Assembly (NCBI RefSeq): GCF_009498215.1
Contig: NZ_CP043498.1
Coordinates: 3,698,001-3,762,000, forward strand
Source: Rhizobium grahamii
Lineage (GTDB): Bacteria; Pseudomonadota; Alphaproteobacteria; Rhizobiales; Rhizobiaceae
DNA: 64,000 nt
Direction: 5' to 3'
Position numbers and translations under genes: made by a program
Shown: positions 60,850-64,000 of the stretch, piece by piece
Layout of the letters: every line of letters starts with the position of its first letter
How positions within the stretch are numbered: position 1 is the first letter of the stretch
Notes under the pieces: generated by a model
What the model saw: only the letters and a program-made list of their open reading frames with translations
The model's database searches: none
What the model was told of the DNA's origin: nothing

Positions 60850-60862
60850 TCCATATATTGGA
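60850..60862. promoter_or_regulatory. LysR-type dyad between regulator and MFS gene
   Basis: TCCATATATTGGA is a near-perfect dyad of the T-N11-A form, 33 bases upstream of the LysR start and 51 bases upstream of the MFS start. Confidence 0.45.
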
Positions 60863-60913
60863 CAAATGATGACCGCTTGGCTAGATCAGAAGGCGTGAAA
60901 GGTTGGTGCCCCC

Positions 60914-62194
60914 ATGCCCCGCGCCGCAGACAAGCAGCTAGACGTCCTCGAATCTCCCTCCCTCCCCAATTTGCAACTGGTCCAGGCTCAACCCGAGCCC
61001 AAGGAAAAGCAGTACCTTTTTCGCGGAACGGCACCTTACCGCCGGGCCAGCATCGCGCTCTTCCTCTCGGGCTTCGCAACGTTCTCGCTGCTCTATTGTG
61101 TCCAGCCCCTCATGCCGATCTTCGCCGCGGATTTTCACATCAGCCCCGCGGCAAGTTCCCTCTCGCTGTCGCTGTCGACAGGGTTTCTTGCCTTTGCGAT
61201 CTTCTGTGCGGCCGCCGTGTCGGAGAGCTTCGGCCGCCGCAGTCTGATGTTCGCGTCCCTGCTCGGCGCAGCGCTTTGCACCATAGCCTGCTCGCTGGTG
61301 CCGAGCTGGCACGCTCTGCTGGTGATCCGTGCGCTCGAAGGGCTTCTGCTCGGCGGTGTGCCGGCCGTCGCAATGGCCTACCTGTCGGAGGAGATCGATC
61401 CGCGCGGTCTTGGCGCATCCATGGGGCTCTATATCGCAGGCAATGCCTTCGGAGGCATGGCCGGCCGCGTCGTGACCGGCACGCTCGCTGAATTTTTCTC
61501 ATGGCGTATCGCGTTGGGAACGCTTGGTTTTCTTGGTCTTGCTGCCGCAGTAGGCTTCTTCCTGCTGCTGCCCGCATCGCGGAATTTTACGCCGCGTCGG
61601 GGATTTGATGCGCGCTTCCATCTGCGCGCCTGGATCGGTCATGTCAGCAATCCGGCACTGCCGTTTCTGTTTGCCATCGGCTTCCTGGCGATGGGCACCT
61701 TCGTCACGGTCTATAACTACATCGGCTTCCGCCTGGTGCTGCCGCCGTATAGCCTCAACCAGACCGAATTGGGCCTGATCTTCACCGTCTACCTGTTCGG
61801 CATCGCCGCCTCCTGGATCGCGGGAATGCTCGGCGATCGCATCGGCCACTTCGTGGTGCTGCCGGCAGGCATCGCCATGGCCGCTGCCGGCGTGGCTGCG
61901 ACGCTGAGTTCGTCCCTGCCACTGATCATCCTCGGCATTGTGCTGCTGACATCGGGCTTCTTCGTTGCCCACTCGGTGGCAAGCGCTCTCGTCGGTCGGC
62001 TTGCGCGTGGCACGAAGGGGCACGCGTCGTCGCTCTACCTGCTGTCCTACTACGTCGGCTCGAGCGTTGCCGGATCGGCAGGAGGGTACTTCTGGAGCGC
62101 CGATGGCTGGAACGCCGTGGTTCTTTTCACGTTGGCATTGCTGGCGGTCGGCATGATCGCCGCACTGGTTGCCGCCCGCCTGTCGCGGCGGTAG
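60914..62194 (+). CDS. MFS transporter, YnfM-like
   Basis: 426 residues. A hydrophilic N-terminus of ~45 residues precedes twelve helices, the first around ASIALFLSGFATFSLLYCVQ. The loop after helix 2 is SFGRRSLMFASLLGAAL, and RALEGLLLGGVPAVAMAYLS is typical of the arabinose-efflux-like YnfM group. It is divergent from the LysR gene and likely controlled by it. The VOC gene starts 8 bases after it. Confidence 0.9.
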   Translation: MPRAADKQLDVLESPSLPNLQLVQAQPEPKEKQYLFRGTAPYRRASIALFLSGFATFSLLYCVQPLMPIFAADFHISPAASSLSLSLSTGFLAFAIFCAAAVSESFGRRSLMFASLLGAALCTIACSLVPSWHALLVIRALEGLLLGGVPAVAMAYLSEEIDPRGLGASMGLYIAGNAFGGMAGRVVTGTLAEFFSWRIALGTLGFLGLAAAVGFFLLLPASRNFTPRRGFDARFHLRAWIGHVSNPALPFLFAIGFLAMGTFVTVYNYIGFRLVLPPYSLNQTELGLIFTVYLFGIAASWIAGMLGDRIGHFVVLPAGIAMAAAGVAATLSSSLPLIILGIVLLTSGFFVAHSVASALVGRLARGTKGHASSLYLLSYYVGSSVAGSAGGYFWSADGWNAVVLFTLALLAVGMIAALVAARLSRR

Positions 62195-62202
62195 CCTGCC
62201 GC

Positions 62203-62589
62203 ATGATCAGCATCACCAGCCTCGACCATCTCGTTCTGACGGTTGCCGACATAGAGGCGAGTTGCGCCTTCTATGCGCGCGTGCTCGGCATGTCCGTCGA
62301 AACCTTCGGCGAGGGGCGCAAGGCTCTCAAGTTCGGGCATCAGAAGATCAATCTGCATCAGGTGAAGCGGGAGTTCGAACCCAAGGCTGCACGGCCGACG
62401 CCGGGCTCCGCGGACTTGTGCTTCATCGCGGAAACGCCGCTGGCAGCTGTTGTCGCGCATCTGCGCGCCGAAGCGGTGGAAATCCTCGAAGGCCCGGTCG
62501 CGCGCACTGGCGCCACCGGACCGATCATGTCGGTCTATTTCCGCGACCCGGACAACAATCTCATCGAGATCTCAAATCCGGTATCCTGA
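62203..62589 (+). CDS. VOC-family (glyoxalase-fold) protein
   Basis: 128 residues, a single vicinal-oxygen-chelate domain pair: ITSLDHLVLTVADIEASCAF at the start with the first His, LKFGHQKINLHQV in the middle and VYFRDPDNNLIEIS at the end with the Glu ligand. It resembles the group annotated as virulence-protein-like glyoxalases. It is 8 bases after the MFS gene, so probably co-transcribed; it might modify the same compound the carrier exports. Confidence 0.88.
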   Translation: MISITSLDHLVLTVADIEASCAFYARVLGMSVETFGEGRKALKFGHQKINLHQVKREFEPKAARPTPGSADLCFIAETPLAAVVAHLRAEAVEILEGPVARTGATGPIMSVYFRDPDNNLIEISNPVS

Positions 62590-62609
62590 GGCTGCGCCTT
62601 TGCTGCACC

Positions 62610-64000
62610 TCAGCTCAACGTCCAGGCGATGTAGATCAGCGTCAGGGCGATGATCCACAGAGCAAACCGGCCGGAGCGGTTGTGGCGCGCTTCGGACTTG
62701 CCGATCGCCTCCGCCGTGCTGGCGTCGAACCGCAATCCATGCTCGCTCATATAGAGAAGCTCGTGATGGAACTTCTCGGTTTTCGCCGCGATCTCGGGGG
62801 CAGCTTCCGCCAGCTTCACAGCTGCCTTCAGCCCGTCCTTGAGGTCCGCGACGATGCGCTTCGGGCCGAGATTGTTGCGGATCCAGTCGCCGACGACGGG
62901 CTCTGATGCCTTCCACATGTTGAAACGCGGATTGAGGATGCGTGACACCCCTTCGACGACCACCATCGTCTTTTGCAGCATCACCAGTTCCGGGCGCGTC
63001 GCCATGTCGAACAGTTCGGTGACCTCGAAGAGCAGCGTCAGCAGCTTGCCCATAGAGATTGTTTCCGCAGGCTGGCCGTGGATCGGCTCGCCGATCGCGC
63101 GGATCGCCTGGGCGAAGCTTTCGACGTTATGATGGCCAGGCACGTAGCCCGCTTCGAAATGTACCTCGGCCACGCGGATGTAATCGCGGGTGATGAAGCC
63201 GTAGAGGATTTCCGCGAGGAAGCGGCGTTCCTTTTTGCCGAGACGACCGACGATCCCCATGTCGACGGCAACGATGTCGCCCTGCGCGTCGACGAAGAGA
63301 TTGCCCGGATGCATATCCGCATGGAAGAAGCCGTCGCGCAGCGTATGGCGCAAAAACGACTGGATCAGCGTATCGGCAAGCGCGTTGAGATCATGGCCGG
63401 CAGCACGCAGCCCCTCGACATCTGACATCTTGACGCCATCGATCCATTCCATGGTGATGACATCGCGGCCGGTGCGTTCCCAATCGACGGTCGGCACCCG
63501 AAACCCGGGGTCCTTCGCCGTGTTCTCGGCAATCTCCGAGAGTGCCGCAGCCTCCAGGCGAAGATCCATCTCCACCTTGGTGGTCTGCTCCAGCGTCTTC
63601 GTTACCTCCACCGGCCGTAGCCGCCGGCTGGAAGGCATGAAGCGCTCCTGCATGTGAGCGACGAGGTACATCGCCTCGATGTCGTGGGTGAAGCGCTGGC
63701 GAACGCCCGGGCGCACGACCTTCACGGCCACCTTCTTGCGGCCCGAAGGCGTATCGACTTCGGCCGGATGGACCTGCGCGATCGATGCCGCCGCGATCGG
63801 ATCGCCGAAGCTTGCGTAAAGCTCCTCGATCGGACGGCCGAGCGAACTGGCGATGCTGGCCTTCGCCGCCTCCGGCGGGAAGAAAGCCATCCGGTCCTGC
63901 AGCTGCGACAGATCGTCGGCAAATTCCACACCGACGACGTCGGGTCGCGTTGCCAGGAACTGGCCGATCTTGACGTAGGACGGGCCGAGGCGCTCGACGG
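62610..64000 (-). CDS. ubiB: UbiB-family ubiquinone biosynthesis kinase-like protein (5' end outside the window)
   Basis: The gene runs off the right edge; about 463 C-terminal residues are seen, starting with LGPSYVKIGQFLATRPDVVG, the KxGQ motif of the ABC1/UbiB atypical kinase family. Further motifs are VAVKVVRPGVRQRF, MEWIDGVKMSD, the catalytic-type FFHADMHPGNLFVD and VDMGIVGRLG. The C-terminus ends in a membrane helix (RFALWIIALTLIYIAWTLS). UbiB supports coenzyme Q synthesis at the inner membrane. Confidence 0.95.
   Translation of the reverse strand, partial: VERLGPSYVKIGQFLATRPDVVGVEFADDLSQLQDRMAFFPPEAAKASIASSLGRPIEELYASFGDPIAAASIAQVHPAEVDTPSGRKKVAVKVVRPGVRQRFTHDIEAMYLVAHMQERFMPSSRRLRPVEVTKTLEQTTKVEMDLRLEAAALSEIAENTAKDPGFRVPTVDWERTGRDVITMEWIDGVKMSDVEGLRAAGHDLNALADTLIQSFLRHTLRDGFFHADMHPGNLFVDAQGDIVAVDMGIVGRLGKKERRFLAEILYGFITRDYIRVAEVHFEAGYVPGHHNVESFAQAIRAIGEPIHGQPAETISMGKLLTLLFEVTELFDMATRPELVMLQKTMVVVEGVSRILNPRFNMWKASEPVVGDWIRNNLGPKRIVADLKDGLKAAVKLAEAAPEIAAKTEKFHHELLYMSEHGLRFDASTAEAIGKSEARHNRSGRFALWIIALTLIYIAWTLS

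Noticed and set aside
1..64000. Search for tRNA, rRNA, CRISPR arrays, IS elements and integrases
   Set aside because: None could be seen by eye. Only the two RIME-like repeats qualify as dispersed elements.

Overview
The window looks like chromosomal DNA of an alphaproteobacterium of the family Rhizobiaceae (Rhizobium, Sinorhizobium or Agrobacterium type). The evidence is the high-GC coding style, a PmtA-type phosphatidylethanolamine N-methyltransferase, a ChoX/BetC choline-O-sulfate locus, an Irr-type iron element upstream of an imelysin operon, TTAACCAT (CtrA-type) motifs, a ugpBAEC operon behind a Pho box, and two copies of an intergenic palindromic repeat resembling the rhizobial RIME family. 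No rRNA, tRNA, CRISPR array, insertion sequence or integrase was seen.

Layout, left to right. 1-1.1 kb is a lower-GC accessory segment with a ParB-like protein and a small unknown protein, lying against the 3' end of guaA, a known island integration site. 1.1-5.6 kb holds guaA, an MTA/SAH-type nucleosidase overlapping a PaaI thioesterase, a GH25 lysozyme-like lipoprotein and TspO. 5.7-10.9 kb is a four-gene exported cassette (imelysin, di-haem oxidoreductase, second imelysin, Tat-exported DUF1513 protein) with an iron-control-like site. 11-24.6 kb holds a GlxA-type regulator coupled to an MFS carrier, an RsmB-like methyltransferase, RlpA, an SDR/queG/GST operon, uppP, a 50-residue exported peptide, an NDUFA9-like protein, pyrF, a histidine-phosphatase-fold protein, pmtA and dnaN. 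24.8-33.9 kb reads rightward: rsmI, yraN, the phosphate-starvation ugpBAEC operon, a cupin, gshB and a YifB-type AAA protein.

34-46.4 kb holds cysK, a LysE exporter, dps, an EamA carrier divergent from an Lrp regulator, a GNAT protein overlapping dut, prfC, a frameshifted tsaA/trmO, a molybdopterin-binding protein, and the choline-sulfate unit (choX-betC with a divergent LysR). 46.4-52.7 kb holds otsA/otsB, an S10 carboxypeptidase, and a CynX-type MFS carrier behind a FadR-type regulator with a perfect 25-bp palindrome at its start. Next to it is a short transcript that may encode a 23-residue peptide. 52.7-64 kb holds pirin, a class II glutamine amidotransferase, coaBC, a frameshifted EamA carrier, two SDR genes, two LysR divergons, an MFS carrier, a VOC protein and ubiB, which runs off the right edge.

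The observations most worth following are the imelysin/di-haem oxidoreductase cassette, the triple Pho box and intercistronic hairpins, the FadR palindrome with the adjacent mini-transcript, and three apparent one-base deletions, each in a C or G run (tsaA, EamA carrier, perhaps otsB). The deletions may be assembly errors or real decay.
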